Shown: positions 63,655 to 64,000 of the stretch, piece after piece
Position numbering within the stretch: position 1 is the stretch's first letter
Layout: the number at the start of each line of letters is the position of its first letter
NCBI GenBank assembly: GCA_964521285.1
Contig: CAZFQS010000004.1
Location: forward strand, 124,001-188,000
From: G020354785 sp964521285
GTDB taxonomy: Bacteria > Bacteroidota > Bacteroidia > Bacteroidales > UBA10428
Length of the DNA: 64,000 nt
Direction of reading: 5' to 3'
Notes under the pieces: model-generated
The model's database searches: none
What the model was told of the DNA's origin: nothing
What the model saw: the letters and a program-made list of their open reading frames with translations, nothing else
Made by a program: the position numbers and the translations under genes

Positions 63655-64000
63655 ATGAAGAAATTCTTACTTTTTTTTATAGCTATTATCGTTATATCAA
63701 ATATTACAGGCCAGGATGCCACAATCTATAAATTACCTGATGGATTGGCTCCTGTTATTGATGGCTATGTTGACAATTTATGGAATATGTTTGAAGAATT
63801 TAACATTGACAAACCATTTATGGAAGAAGGACCTACACTTGATACAGCGACCTGGAAGGCTGTATGGGATGATACTGGAATCTTCATAATTGTAAGCGTA
63901 GAAGAAGATAATTTTTGTCCGGCATGGTGTGAGCCGGAGATGCCTGGCTGGCAGTCCGATAAAATTGAAGTTTATCTTGATGTTAATGAAACATTAAAAG
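63655..64000 (+). CDS. Exported CBM9-like sugar-binding protein (3' end outside window)
   Basis: The first 115 residues of an exported protein. It has a signal peptide (about 1-19, ending ITGQ), then a CBM9-like domain: APVIDGYVDNLWN, TATWKAVWDDTGIFIIVSVEED and DKIEVYLDVNETLK. Such domains bind reducing ends or other glycans and are usually joined to enzymatic or T9SS sorting parts, which lie beyond the window edge. Confidence 0.8.
   Translation, partial: MKKFLLFFIAIIVISNITGQDATIYKLPDGLAPVIDGYVDNLWNMFEEFNIDKPFMEEGPTLDTATWKAVWDDTGIFIIVSVEEDNFCPAWCEPEMPGWQSDKIEVYLDVNETLK

Noticed and set aside
1..64000. CRISPR arrays, insertion-sequence transposases, rRNA and tRNA genes
   Set aside because: No regularly spaced repeats, no transposase-like protein, and no rRNA or cloverleaf sequence was noticed.

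Overview
The window is AT-rich DNA from a member of the Bacteroidota, most likely an anaerobic or particle-associated polysaccharide degrader of the Bacteroidales/Marinilabiliales type (order is inference). Evidence: several large secreted proteins end in type IX secretion (T9SS) sorting domains; there are two DUF4252 proteins, a fused alpha/beta 2-oxoacid dehydrogenase E1, a DUF2027-Smr protein, KdsA and a Wzi-like protein (Gram-negative envelope); and several genes are preceded by the Bacteroidota -7 promoter element TAnnTTTG. A run of exactly 100 N at 52652-52751 marks a scaffold gap, so this is probably a draft or metagenome assembly.

Layout. 1-6557: four glycoside hydrolases (partial GH3, GH30, GH3 beta-glucosidase, GH140-like) with no SusC/SusD pair in view. 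6816-15990: exported proteins, including a heptad-repeat outer-membrane protein, a 1289-residue CotH/lamin-tail T9SS protein and a GH8 exo-oligoxylanase-like enzyme. 16036-17291: an internally deleted cation-chloride cotransporter gene. 17322-19717: a sulfhydrylase and an exonuclease/GIY-YIG fusion. 19959-24908: a second CotH/lamin-tail protein and two small exported proteins. 24923-29455: a RelA/SpoT homologue whose hydrolase site is lost, then an ECF sigma factor, a probable anti-sigma factor and two DUF4252 proteins. 29584-39325: housekeeping genes (thioesterase, SDR, rarA, kdsA, wzi-like, the RNase P RNA gene rnpB, smr, queA, threonine aldolase). 39326-40131: an 806-bp gene-free stretch with three inverted repeats. 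40132-49051: serine hydrolase, two-component-propeller/SpoIIE phosphatase, a T9SS beta-propeller protein and an unrecognised protein. 49281-52651: 2-oxoacid dehydrogenase E2 and E1. 52770-54774: flavodoxin and gnd, convergent on a shared terminator.

54890-62883 is the most interesting part: a uronate locus. A LacI-type regulator, mannonate oxidoreductase-like SDR, HAD hydrolase, LarA-type nickel-pincer racemase/epimerase homologue, Gfo/Idh/MocA oxidoreductase and PdxB form a tight minus-strand operon. It is divergent from uxaC, and two operator-like palindromes lie 75 bp apart in between. UxaC and the SDR would turn glucuronate into mannonate. The LarA homologue could epimerise mannonate to gluconate, and gnd, the next gene, oxidises 6-phosphogluconate. 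This would be a uronate route that bypasses 2-keto-3-deoxygluconate; it is an inference and lacks a visible kinase. The window ends with a J-domain membrane protein and the start of a CBM9-like exported protein.
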